Assembly (NCBI RefSeq): GCF_004321985.1
Contig: NZ_SCQN01000010.1
Coordinates: 46,968-110,967 of the forward strand
Direction: 5' to 3'
Source of the DNA: Castellaniella sp.
Lineage (GTDB): Bacteria > Pseudomonadota > Gammaproteobacteria > Burkholderiales > Burkholderiaceae_B
Length of the DNA: 64,000 nucleotides
Made by a program: the position numbers and the translations under genes. Shown here piece by piece: positions 41,010 to 49,518 of the stretch. Below the pieces are notes generated by a model. That model had not been told where the DNA came from. It made no database searches and saw nothing but the letters and a program-made list of their open reading frames with translations. Every line of letters begins with the position of its first letter. Within the stretch, counting starts at the first letter, position 1.

Positions 41010-41813
41010 ATGCAAGCCACCACATTGCCGATGAGCGCGGGCTGGGGCTGGATCCTCCAGGGCTATGCCCTGTTCCGGCGCCAGCCCATGGCCATGCTGT
41101 TCTGGAGCGTCACCACCAGCTTCCTCATCAACATCGGGTCGCTGATCCCGATCCTGGGACAGGTCGCCTTGGTGGCGCTCACGCCGCTGCTGACCTTCCT
41201 GACGCTATGCGCCTGCCGCAATCTGGAGCACAACGTCCGCATGCTGCCCAGCCTGTGGCTGCAGCCGATCAAGGGCACCGGCGTCGCGCGCCCGCTGCTC
41301 AGGTTGGGGCTGGCCTATCTGGGCGCCACGTTCACGGCCGCCGCCATCGCCACGATGCTGTTCTGGTCGCAGCTGCTGGCGACGCTGGAGAGCCAGGCGG
41401 ACAAGCCGGATTATGCCGCCCTTTCGCAGGCCATGACCGGCCCGCTGATCGTCTTCGGCCTGTTCTACGTCGTCATTTCGGCGCTGTTCTGGCATACCCC
41501 GGCGCTCGTGGGCTGGCACCGGCTACCACTGCGGCGGGCCCTGTTCTATTCCATGGTCGCCTGCTGGCGCAACAAGCTGCCCATCGTGACCTACGTCGCC
41601 AGTTGGGCAGCGCTCTATTTCGGTTTTCACTGGTTGATCGAACAACTGGCCGCCGCGGGCGTTGCGGGGGCCACGCTGGGCTGGATCGCACTGCCGGTGG
41701 ATATTCTCATCACTGCCCTGCTGTACTGCAGCTTCTACCCCATCTACACGACGATCTTCAGGGCCCCTCAGGCCCCAGACAGCACCGCAGACCAACCCGG
41801 CGAGCGGCAATAG
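41010..41813 (+). CDS. BPSS1780-family multi-pass membrane protein
   Basis: A 267-residue integral membrane protein with about six predicted segments. The N-terminal GWGWILQGYALFRRQPMAM matches a beta-proteobacterial family of unknown function (BPSS1780 type). It follows thrB by 5 bases, so it is likely co-transcribed. The 3' end overlaps the convergent DUF192 gene by 46 bases. Confidence 0.85.
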   Translation: MQATTLPMSAGWGWILQGYALFRRQPMAMLFWSVTTSFLINIGSLIPILGQVALVALTPLLTFLTLCACRNLEHNVRMLPSLWLQPIKGTGVARPLLRLGLAYLGATFTAAAIATMLFWSQLLATLESQADKPDYAALSQAMTGPLIVFGLFYVVISALFWHTPALVGWHRLPLRRALFYSMVACWRNKLPIVTYVASWAALYFGFHWLIEQLAAAGVAGATLGWIALPVDILITALLYCSFYPIYTTIFRAPQAPDSTADQPGERQ

Positions 41814-42079
41814 CCGGCCGGCAATTCGAGCACTCCCCAGGCCCGCGGGCACACACAAACCCGACGTGGCGCCAGACAGGGGACCACGCGCACGGGTTCA
41901 CCGATACGGGAGACAAACACCACGTCGATGGCCTGGTCCAGTCCCAGGGTGTGCACGGCGCGGCAGCGGGGTAGCCACAGCGCCCACGATCGGGTGTGCC
42001 AGTCGTCCCAGGCGCGCACGCCCAGCAGGCGCTGCCTGAAAGTCCACGCAACCCGGATCCGCAGGCCGCCGACCGTCAC
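41768..42079 (-). CDS. DUF192 family protein at the end of the Tad operon
   Basis: A 103-residue protein with the DUF192 core: a WALWLPRCRAVHTLGLD segment, then IDVVFVSRIGEPVRVV, and the end WGVLELPAG. A GTG start at 42079 overlaps the tadC stop (GTGA), so translation is probably coupled. DUF192 has no settled biochemical role. Unlike many members it shows no signal peptide from this start. Its repeated linkage to Tad secretion genes in related bacteria suggests, without proof, a pilus-related job. The gene ends 46 bases inside the convergent membrane protein gene. Confidence 0.8.
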   Translation of the reverse strand: MTVGGLRIRVAWTFRQRLLGVRAWDDWHTRSWALWLPRCRAVHTLGLDQAIDVVFVSRIGEPVRVVPCLAPRRVCVCPRAWGVLELPAGYCRSPGWSAVLSGA

Positions 42080-42948
42080 GACAACCCCGACTGCAGCAGC
42101 TTCATGGCCACGGGGAATCCGATGACCAGGAATGTGCAGGGAAAGATGCACAACACCATGGGAAACAGCATGCGCACCGGCGCCTCCAGCGCCTGCTTTT
42201 CAGCACGTAGAAATCGTTCGCTACGTTGCTGTGCCGCCTGGGCCCGCAGCAAGGGGCCCAGGCTCATGCCCAGGCGGTCGGCCTGCGCCAGCGTCAGCAC
42301 CAGGCTGCGCACGCCGGGCACGTCCGTGGACTCGGACCACTGGGCCAGCCACTGTGGACGGGCCATCCCGGTACGCTCGAGCGCAGCGGCTTCGCTGAGA
42401 CTGCTGCGCAGAGGCCCCGCCGGCGCATGGTGCGCCACCTGCTGCAAAGCCGAGGGCAGGCTCAGGCCGGCTTCGACGCACAGGGTGAGCAGGTCCAGCA
42501 GAAACGGCAGCTCGCGCATCATGATCAACCGACGGCGCGAGGCTGCCCGCCTGAGCCAGCACGCCGGCCAGGCGTAACCCAGGAGACCGCCGGCCGCGCC
42601 AGCGATCAGCAGCCAGGATGACGACAGCTCCAGGATGAGACCAGTGCCAGCCAGCAGCAAGGCGCCGATGCTCGCCAGGAGCAGCCGGGCGGCAAACCAT
42701 TCTCCGATATCCCATCGGGCGCCCAGACCGGCACGCGGCTGCCAGCGCTCGAACATGCGGCGCATGGGCCAGGTCACGAACGGGATGCATACCGGGGTCA
42801 GAGCACGCACCCAGGGCCACCAGAACGGCGGCTTTTGGCCGTCCGGCCCAGCATCGCCGCCGCGCGGATGGGCGGCCCAGGGATGTCCCAGAAGCCAGAG
42901 CAGCAACGCGACAGATAATGCCGCAGCAGCCAGACCCAACCAGAGCAT
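42076..42948 (-). CDS. tadC: Tad/Flp pilus assembly inner membrane protein TadC (GspF family)
   Basis: A 290-residue type II secretion F-family protein with membrane segments near the N-terminus (residues 2-20), in the middle (about 90-125) and at the C-terminus (about 262-285). The cytoplasmic part has the family pattern LPFLLDLLTLCVEAGLSLPSAL and LVLTLAQADRLGMSLGPLLRAQA. It would form, with TadB, the inner membrane platform of the pilus. It lies 48 bases downstream of tadB, the largest gap in this operon. Confidence 0.92.
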   Translation of the reverse strand: MLWLGLAAAALSVALLLWLLGHPWAAHPRGGDAGPDGQKPPFWWPWVRALTPVCIPFVTWPMRRMFERWQPRAGLGARWDIGEWFAARLLLASIGALLLAGTGLILELSSSWLLIAGAAGGLLGYAWPACWLRRAASRRRLIMMRELPFLLDLLTLCVEAGLSLPSALQQVAHHAPAGPLRSSLSEAAALERTGMARPQWLAQWSESTDVPGVRSLVLTLAQADRLGMSLGPLLRAQAAQQRSERFLRAEKQALEAPVRMLFPMVLCIFPCTFLVIGFPVAMKLLQSGLS

Positions 42949-42996
42949 GAACGGTCCTCCCGATGGCGGCCACCCCGGTTTCAGGGCGACCCGGCT

Positions 42997-43845
42997 TCAG
43001 ACTTCGACAGCAACGATGCGCCGGATCCAGAGCGTCCCGAGGCATTCGAGCACGAGGATGCCGAGCAATACCACCCATCCCAGAGCCGTGGACCAAAGCT
43101 TGTCCATGGCCTCGGGCTCCAGGCGGGAAAGCACGAACAGCAGCAGGATCGGCAGGCCGGCCATGATGTGACTCTGCATGCGGCCCTGGGCCGTCAGCGC
43201 CTGCACCCGGCCCAACCAATGCTGGCGGGCCCGCAACGTCTGAGCGATGCCTTCCAGGGTATCGGCGAGACTCCCGCCGGTCTGGGCTGCGATGGACAGC
43301 GCTGAGACCACCAGCCCGCAGGACTCGGTCGGCACCCGTTCCCGCAGCTTCTGCAGCGCATCCTGGAACCCCAGCCCCAGGCGCTGCTCGCGCAGCATCA
43401 GGCCAAATTCCTGCGACAGCGGCGGCAGCGACTGTGCCACGATATGCTGCAGGGCTGGCTGCACCCCTGCCCCCGCCCTCAACGCACCCGCCAGTGCCTG
43501 CACCAGATCCGGAAGCTGAGCGTCGAACCGGTGCTCGCGGCGCCGACGGAGGATCCGCAATGCGAACCTGGGAAACGCCAGCAGCCCGCCCAGCACTGGC
43601 AGTGCCAGCCATCCGCTGCCCCCCAGCCAGAGAATCACCAGAACCACAGCCGTGCCGGCCACCCAGGCCGCCACCCAGATCCGCCCCTCGTCCAGAAACA
43701 GGAACGAGGCCTCGAGCGTATGCCGGGCGTCACGCCGTACCTGGTCATCGAACACCACCCAGGCCCGCCACATACGCCCCAGCGCCAGCCACGCACCCAG
43801 CGAAACGGCGATCGCAAAGGACAGAACCGCCATCGTCAGCCACAT
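42997..43845 (-). CDS. tadB: Tad/Flp pilus assembly inner membrane protein TadB (GspF family)
   Basis: A 282-residue GspF-domain protein with membrane segments at about residues 4-22, 52-85 and near the C-terminus. The cytoplasmic region LPDLVQALAGALRAGAGVQPAL and VVSALSIAAQTGGSLADTLEGIA is the hallmark of TadB. ATG at 43845 (MWLTMAVL) was chosen; it overlaps the tadA stop by 10 bases. The longer open frame to 43962 is Gly/Arg-rich shadow sequence. Confidence 0.92.
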   Translation of the reverse strand: MWLTMAVLSFAIAVSLGAWLALGRMWRAWVVFDDQVRRDARHTLEASFLFLDEGRIWVAAWVAGTAVVLVILWLGGSGWLALPVLGGLLAFPRFALRILRRRREHRFDAQLPDLVQALAGALRAGAGVQPALQHIVAQSLPPLSQEFGLMLREQRLGLGFQDALQKLRERVPTESCGLVVSALSIAAQTGGSLADTLEGIAQTLRARQHWLGRVQALTAQGRMQSHIMAGLPILLLFVLSRLEPEAMDKLWSTALGWVVLLGILVLECLGTLWIRRIVAVEV

Positions 43846-45587
43846 GTCCCATCCTCCGCCTCTGCCGGGAGGGCCGCCTGACCCTCGCTGACCGTGCGCT
43901 GCACGAACCAGGCCATGTCCGGCACCGCCGCCCCGGAGAAGCCTCCGGGCAGCAACCCGCAACCGGTGAACACGGCGGGCGGGCCCGATTCGCCGACAAA
44001 AAGCTCCTGCATCTGGATTCGCCCTCCCTCCAGACCCGTGACTTCGACAATGGCGCTGACCATCCGTCGTCCATCCGCCACGCGGACCAATTGCACGATG
44101 AAATCCACGCTGGCGGCGATATGCTCACGCACGGCCTGGAGCGGAAGATCCATTCCCGCCATCAGGATCATGGTCTCGAGCCGGGAAAGCGCATCGCGCG
44201 GGCTATTGGCATGCAGGGTGGTCAGAGAGCCTTCATGTCCCGTATTCATGGCGGCGAGCATGTCGAATGCTTCACCACCTCGGCACTCACCCACCACGAT
44301 GCGATCGGGGCGCATGCGTAGCGCATTGCGCACCAAGTCGCGGATCTCGACCCGTCCGCGCCCCTCCAGATTGGCCGGGCGGGCTTCTAGGCTCACCAGA
44401 TGCGCATGGTTCAGGCGCAATTCGGCAGCGTCCTCGATCGTGATGATGCGCTCACCGGACGGAATGGCATTGGAGAGGACATTCAGGAGGCTGGTCTTGC
44501 CGGAACCCGTCCCCCCGGAGACAACCAGGTTTCTGCGATGCTGCACGCAGTGCGTCAGAAACTGCGCCATGGGGCGATCCAAGGCCCCCGTCTTCAGCAG
44601 ATCCCCCAGATTCAGGCGCTTGGCGGGGAACTTGCGGATGGTCAAGCTCGCACCCCGCAGTGCGATGGGCGCAATCACGGCATTGACCCGCGAACCGTCA
44701 GGGAGCCGAGCATCCACCATCGGTGCTCCGTCATCGATCCGCCGGCCCAGGGGTGCCACGATCCGATCAATCACGCCCAGAACAGCCTGCTCGCTGCTGA
44801 ACGTGGTGCCTGCCGGAGCCAGCCGACCAGCGCGTTCGACGAAAATCTCGTCGTGGCGATTGACCATGATTTCGGTTACCCCAGGGTCTTCAAGCAAAGG
44901 CTCCAGCGGGCCCAGCCCAACGGCTTCATTGACCAGATCGGCCACCAGTGCGGCCGGATCCGACACGCCATCGAGCCCAGGCTCGGCCGCAATCAATTGC
45001 TGCAGCACGACCGAAGCCTCGGCCCGAAGGGCTGCGTCGCTCATGTGGCCGATATCCTGCCTGCGAAGTTGCAGCGCTGCGATCAGCCCATCGTGCAACC
45101 GCCTGCGATGAGCATTCCAGGCCGGAGGCGGCACCCCAGCGACCGGTAGCCCAGGCTCATGGACCACCCAGGGAATCACGTCGGAAACCGGACCCGGCGC
45201 GCGCGGCCCGACAGCGGCGGCGGCCACCGGCTCAGCTGCCTCCCGCTCCAGCAACAGATCCGCCGACAATACCCGCACCAGGCACGGCCCGATGACGAGT
45301 TCATCGTGCGGCCGCAGCGGTCCGTAGGAAGCCACCCGCTGCCCGTTGACCGAGGTGCCCGTCAACGCCCCCAGATCCTCCACCCACACACCGTCCTGGC
45401 GCCACCCCAGGCGGGCGTGATGGCGCGCCACCCGCCAACTTCGCAGGGGAAGGCCACATGACGCATCGCGGCCGATGAGCAGCGGCAATTCATGGTGCGC
45501 GCGCCGCTGGCGGCCGTCTTCGAAGGCCAGTGCAAGCTCCACGCACGCTGGCGACGAGGAACGCTGGGGGGTTGCTTCACGGATCAT
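43836..45587 (-). CDS. tadA: Tad pilus ATPase TadA/CpaF with N-terminal FHA domain
   Basis: A 583-residue protein. Residues about 30-105 form an FHA domain: GR at 39-40, ARHHA at 54-58 and NG at 81-82; the Ser normally before R-x-H in this pThr-binding loop is Ala54. A Pro/Ala linker (about 115-160) leads to the CpaF/TadA secretion ATPase: conserved N-terminal lobe, Walker A GGTGSGKTS (358-366), an Asp box and Walker B region VGECRGGEAFDML, and His box TGHEGSLTTLHANSP. It powers pilin polymerisation at the inner membrane. The FHA part could tie pilus assembly to Ser/Thr phosphorylation. ATG at 45587 overlaps the secretin stop by 11 bases. Confidence 0.93.
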   Translation of the reverse strand: MIREATPQRSSSPACVELALAFEDGRQRRAHHELPLLIGRDASCGLPLRSWRVARHHARLGWRQDGVWVEDLGALTGTSVNGQRVASYGPLRPHDELVIGPCLVRVLSADLLLEREAAEPVAAAAVGPRAPGPVSDVIPWVVHEPGLPVAGVPPPAWNAHRRRLHDGLIAALQLRRQDIGHMSDAALRAEASVVLQQLIAAEPGLDGVSDPAALVADLVNEAVGLGPLEPLLEDPGVTEIMVNRHDEIFVERAGRLAPAGTTFSSEQAVLGVIDRIVAPLGRRIDDGAPMVDARLPDGSRVNAVIAPIALRGASLTIRKFPAKRLNLGDLLKTGALDRPMAQFLTHCVQHRRNLVVSGGTGSGKTSLLNVLSNAIPSGERIITIEDAAELRLNHAHLVSLEARPANLEGRGRVEIRDLVRNALRMRPDRIVVGECRGGEAFDMLAAMNTGHEGSLTTLHANSPRDALSRLETMILMAGMDLPLQAVREHIAASVDFIVQLVRVADGRRMVSAIVEVTGLEGGRIQMQELFVGESGPPAVFTGCGLLPGGFSGAAVPDMAWFVQRTVSEGQAALPAEAEDGTCG

Positions 45588-47031
45588 GAGATCTCTCCTG
45601 AGTTGAACCACGCCATTGCGATCCAGTGCCTCCAGCGCGAGGGTTCCAGCCTTTGCCGCTCCCCGAGATCGGCGCCGGCAGTCCCGATTGGAGTGGATTG
45701 ACGATCTGTGGCGGAGCGGGAAAGGCATCCTGCAGGACCGATCGGGTACGATCGACCCGCGCTCGCAGGCTGGCCTGATCAGCACTGGCCAGCACGGGCG
45801 TGACCAGCACCACCAGTTCAGTTTCGTTGCGCTGAAAGCGCGCGGATCGGAACAGCGCCCCCAGGATTGGCAGATCGCCCAACCCAGGCACCCGGTCCAC
45901 ATTGTTTGCAATGTCGCGCGACAGAAACCCCGCCAGCGCCAGCGTCTGGCCCGACCGTACGTTGAACTCCGTCGCCGTACGACGTGTCTTCAGGGATGGC
46001 CCGCCGGGTACCGACAAGGACGGGTCAACCGAGCTGACCTCGACTTCGATCCGGGACCGAACGGCGCCGCTGCGCTCCACGGACGGCGTGATCCGCAGCG
46101 ACACACCGTACGGCTTGAACGAGGTCTGCGTATTGCCGTTGCGATCAGTGGTCGCATAAGGCACCTCGCCGCCGGCCAAAAACTCGGCGGTGGCGCCGCT
46201 GCGCGCGAGGAGCTGCGGCTGCGCAAGCACCACGGCCCGCCCCTCCTGCGCCAGCAGGTTGATCTGAGCCGACAGAAGCGCGTTCACCCCGAAATAGCCA
46301 GCAACCGGCACGGCCGGAAACGCCAGCGGCAACACGGTCTCGCCCGGGCGATCCGCAAAACGGCGGGAACCGGCATCCCAACCAACACCCGCCGACAGCC
46401 CGCCGGCCGTCGCGGGCGACCAGCGGACGCCCAATTCGCGCAACAGCGTCGTGGGAAGCTCCACCACCTGAACGTCCAGCAACACCATCTGATCCCAACC
46501 GACGGTCCCGGTGAAATCCAGAAGCTGGGGATAGCGCCGGCCAAGTTCGGTCAGCCGCTGCCGGTCGCCGTCAGAAAGATCATCACCTTCGACCAGCAGC
46601 TTGTCGCCCAGCGAACTCACCCGCACACCAGGGATCCGCTCCAGCACCGTCCGCAATTCCTCATGCAGCTGACGCGTGCCTTCGGGCGACACTTCGACCA
46701 CGTAGCGATGCTGATGACCATCCGACGTCCAGGCCTGCAGCGTACTGGAGCCTGCCTGTCTGGCGAACACGATGACCTCACGATCATCCGTGCTCACCGC
46801 ATTCAGGATCTTGCCATCGCCCACAGCCACGCGCGCCACGCCTGGAATGCCGAGCACACGCACATCGCCGACCTGCAGAAGAAGCGGTGTCTCTGGAGGC
46901 ACCGGCGCAGCCCATAGTGGGGACAGACCGACCGCGAGGCCCAAGGCAGCCGCCCGAACCAGCAGGCCTGGCCCGGACAGCAAGCAACGACTGAACAAGG
47001 CCACAAAGGCGTGCACGCGTATTGGAGTCAT
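45577..47031 (-). CDS. rcpA: Tad pilus secretin RcpA/CpaC
   Basis: A 484-residue outer membrane secretin. A signal peptide spans about residues 1-41, then the CpaC-type N-terminal domain (LQVGDVRVLGIPGVARVAVGD), a BON-like stretch (LEERIPGVRVSSLGDKLLVEGD region, about 120-150) and the type II/III secretin domain (about 255-440) with QINLLAQEGRAVVLAQPQLL and VPGLGDLPILGALFRS. It should form the channel for the pilus. No RcpB-type partner is seen. Start overlaps the cpaB stop (ATGA). Confidence 0.94.
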   Translation of the reverse strand: MTPIRVHAFVALFSRCLLSGPGLLVRAAALGLAVGLSPLWAAPVPPETPLLLQVGDVRVLGIPGVARVAVGDGKILNAVSTDDREVIVFARQAGSSTLQAWTSDGHQHRYVVEVSPEGTRQLHEELRTVLERIPGVRVSSLGDKLLVEGDDLSDGDRQRLTELGRRYPQLLDFTGTVGWDQMVLLDVQVVELPTTLLRELGVRWSPATAGGLSAGVGWDAGSRRFADRPGETVLPLAFPAVPVAGYFGVNALLSAQINLLAQEGRAVVLAQPQLLARSGATAEFLAGGEVPYATTDRNGNTQTSFKPYGVSLRITPSVERSGAVRSRIEVEVSSVDPSLSVPGGPSLKTRRTATEFNVRSGQTLALAGFLSRDIANNVDRVPGLGDLPILGALFRSARFQRNETELVVLVTPVLASADQASLRARVDRTRSVLQDAFPAPPQIVNPLQSGLPAPISGSGKGWNPRAGGTGSQWRGSTQERSHDP

Positions 47032-47990
47032 TCCGCTCCCCCGAAAAACGTCGGGGAAGGCGCCGAAGCGTCGAGGTCCGGAACCAGAATCGGGGTGTCC
47101 GGGGCCGGCACGGCCGACAGCACTCCTGCCGTGACGCCAGGAAGATCAAACCACCCGCTGGGCAGGCGCACTGCTCCGGGCTGACCAGCGGTCGATGGGA
47201 CCGAGCGAGCGCCTGAAGCGCCATACAGGATGACCGGACGCCGATTCACCGGCGGAGCCGGCGTGGACAGTCCGAGCAGTGCGGCCAGGTCACCGCGCAT
47301 GGCCCGCCGATCGGGCTGCGCATCGTCGGGGTGCCGCAGAATCGCCGTCAGCGTACCGCCCTGGCGGGCAGCCACCAGCTTGACGACGTCCTCGGGTCCG
47401 GCATCCAGCGTCACTGTGGAATAGCCCTGACCATCGGACTCGGCCATCCGCGTTTCACGCCCCGTCGCCAGTACCAGCATGCCTTGCAGCAAAGGCGCCG
47501 TCAGCCGCTTGCGTTGATGATCGAAGGAGACATACAGATCGATCAGATCGCCCGGTTGCAGCAAGCCCGACAAAGAGTTCACCTGGTCGACCGGCAAGGT
47601 GATGGCTCTGCGCCCCGGCGCGAGCTGAGTCGAGAAAGCCGATTGGGGCCGCAGCGCATGCACCGGCAACACTGCATCGCCAGCCCGCAAGGAGGTGGTC
47701 AGGACCAACCCTTCGAGCTCGCCATGCCGCACGACCGGCAGCGTGTCGCTGCCCACCCACCGCGCCGGAAAGCTGCGCACCGCCAGATGATCGGAAATCA
47801 GACGGGTGCCGGCTGGCAGATCCCGCGCTGCGACAATCCGTTCGACCATGGGTACCTGCGCCTGGGCGGCCAGCTCCCGCTCTCGCGCCTGCAGGTGCAA
47901 CGCCAATGCCCCGGCAGCCAGCACCCCAGCCGAGACGGCCAGGCCAGCCAGAACGGCACTGCGAGGCATCCGAAATGAGAGTGCTCTCAT
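47028..47990 (-). CDS. cpaB: Tad pilus assembly protein CpaB/RcpC with SAF domain
   Basis: A 320-residue protein with one N-terminal membrane segment (about residues 12-31) and a SAF domain (about 50-115, IVAARDLPAGTRLISDHLAVRSFP), then the RcpC/CpaB C-terminal domain (GRRAITLPVDQVNSLSGLLQPGD). Family members act in the periplasm next to the secretin and may bind peptidoglycan. Both ends overlap neighbouring genes by 4 bases. Confidence 0.93.
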   Translation of the reverse strand: MRALSFRMPRSAVLAGLAVSAGVLAAGALALHLQARERELAAQAQVPMVERIVAARDLPAGTRLISDHLAVRSFPARWVGSDTLPVVRHGELEGLVLTTSLRAGDAVLPVHALRPQSAFSTQLAPGRRAITLPVDQVNSLSGLLQPGDLIDLYVSFDHQRKRLTAPLLQGMLVLATGRETRMAESDGQGYSTVTLDAGPEDVVKLVAARQGGTLTAILRHPDDAQPDRRAMRGDLAALLGLSTPAPPVNRRPVILYGASGARSVPSTAGQPGAVRLPSGWFDLPGVTAGVLSAVPAPDTPILVPDLDASAPSPTFFGGAE

Positions 47991-48724
47991 GATCGAGGCT
48001 CCGATTCACGATGCCACAAGGTCAGCACGACCCCGGAAGATCGGACTTCGGACAGCACCGACAGTGCCGCACCTGAAGCATGCCGCCAGTCACGCGCCAA
48101 CGGTCCGGAAACCGGCATGCCCCCGTCGGCGGGATCCCAGCGTGCCAAGCGCAGGCGATTCCGAAGCTGATCCAGGACCTGACGTTCCGCTCCGGGACAT
48201 TCGATGCGCACGATGGACGCTGGGATCGGAACCCGTAAGGACATGCTGATCACCGGAGCCGAGCGACAGGGAACCAGAGAGGAGGCATCGAAGTGGCTGA
48301 CGCCACGCACATCATTTCGAGGCGTCAGACTGGAGATGACGCCACTGGTCCCCGTGGACGTCTTCGTCAGGTCAGCCAGCCAGTGTGCGCCGGCAGCCAT
48401 TCCCGACAGCCTCAGGGAAGGGCCGGTGAATTGCAGCCTCGCAAAACGATCCGGCGACCGTGAAATCAGGCGCCTGGCCGCCTGGGTGGGGTCCTCTGCA
48501 GCATCGAAGTGCTGAACCCTAACCCGCACACCAGGAAGATCAAATTCCTGAGGGCTGGTCCAGGCCCAGGCAGGCTCGGCAATCTGCTCACCCAGATTCC
48601 AGGCGGCTGCCGGCAAGGACACAGCCAGCAAAAGGCCAAGAAGGCCTGCGGCCAGCCGCGCATCGGACATTTGCCACCAAGAGGCACGAACCAACAGGCT
48701 GTCGATGGTCATGGCTTTCTCCAC
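47987..48724 (-). CDS. Unknown exported protein of the Tad operon
   Basis: A 245-residue protein I do not recognise. It has a basic start and a hydrophobic segment (about residues 25-42, AGLLGLLLAVSLPAAAW) that looks like a signal peptide or anchor. The rest is soluble, with only two Cys residues in the mature part (in SSLVPCRSAP and IECPGAERQ) that could form a disulfide. No domain is apparent. Its place between the TadE-like gene and cpaB, with overlaps of 16 and 4 bases, ties it to the pilus. It may stand in for RcpB, TadD or a minor pilin partner (inference). Confidence 0.72.
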   Translation of the reverse strand: MEKAMTIDSLLVRASWWQMSDARLAAGLLGLLLAVSLPAAAWNLGEQIAEPAWAWTSPQEFDLPGVRVRVQHFDAAEDPTQAARRLISRSPDRFARLQFTGPSLRLSGMAAGAHWLADLTKTSTGTSGVISSLTPRNDVRGVSHFDASSLVPCRSAPVISMSLRVPIPASIVRIECPGAERQVLDQLRNRLRLARWDPADGGMPVSGPLARDWRHASGAALSVLSEVRSSGVVLTLWHRESEPRS

Positions 48725-49503
48725 GGCTGCAGGTGACCAAACGGGACCTCACCGGCCCACGCACCCAGCCAGTCCCAATTGGGCAGCGCCCGGCCCCAGG
48801 CCCCATCCAGCGCCTGTACGCGCTGTTCAACTGCCAGGCCTTCACGCCGGGACACGTCTGCCAGCCGGCCCCAGGCCTGCTCGCTATCTGACAGGTTTCG
48901 CTGAACAGTTGGGTCATCACTCGCTGCCCCGGTACCCGAGAGGATAGCCGTGTGGCGACGCAACCCCAGGCCCAGCCGATCAAAGTCGTGCAGCGCACCC
49001 CCGACCGTCCGGCCGGACCCAGTATCGGCGCTGACGCTCGCCCGCCAGACATTGGCGTCCCCCAACCGCAACTGGGCCCGCCAACGTGATGCCCCGGCAA
49101 CCCCATCGCCGGGCTGCCGAGTCGGCTCAAGCGCCAGGCGTTCCAGGCCAACCCGGACCGGAGATTCCCCATCCAGGCCGGCCTGGCCCGGATCCCGGGA
49201 TCGAACCAATTCATCTCCCCGGCGCATCCGCCATTCGTGGCCGGCCGACGCCAGATAGCCGTCCACGCCCATCGAGAACCGGTCGGACCTCAGCCCCTGA
49301 TGTGCATGGCCGAAGGCCACGCGCCGGCTGGCGTGCTGAAGCTGCAGCCCGACGTCCTGCAGGCCGCCCAGCCATAGAACAGCGGCCACCAGACTACCTA
49401 GCACACCCGCCACGACCAGGCCTTCGACCATGGCCTGCCCGGCTTGTGCAGACAACTCACCAGATCGGACCGGACGATTCCCACCAAAGCCTGTCGCGCG
49501 CAT
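48709..49503 (-). CDS. TadE-like pseudopilin
   Basis: A 264-residue protein with a type IVb prepilin-like motif: basic leader, then GQAMVE (Gly22, Glu27) and a hydrophobic helix (about residues 26-46). This fits the TadE group of pseudopilins, processed by the prepilin peptidase, although it is longer than usual. The exposed part is rich in Arg, Gly and Asp with no Cys. Function: minor pilin needed for pilus assembly (family). It is 15 bases after the TadG-like gene. Confidence 0.75.
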   Translation of the reverse strand: MRATGFGGNRPVRSGELSAQAGQAMVEGLVVAGVLGSLVAAVLWLGGLQDVGLQLQHASRRVAFGHAHQGLRSDRFSMGVDGYLASAGHEWRMRRGDELVRSRDPGQAGLDGESPVRVGLERLALEPTRQPGDGVAGASRWRAQLRLGDANVWRASVSADTGSGRTVGGALHDFDRLGLGLRRHTAILSGTGAASDDPTVQRNLSDSEQAWGRLADVSRREGLAVEQRVQALDGAWGRALPNWDWLGAWAGEVPFGHLQPWRKP

Positions 49504-49518
49504 GATAAACGCTCCTGT

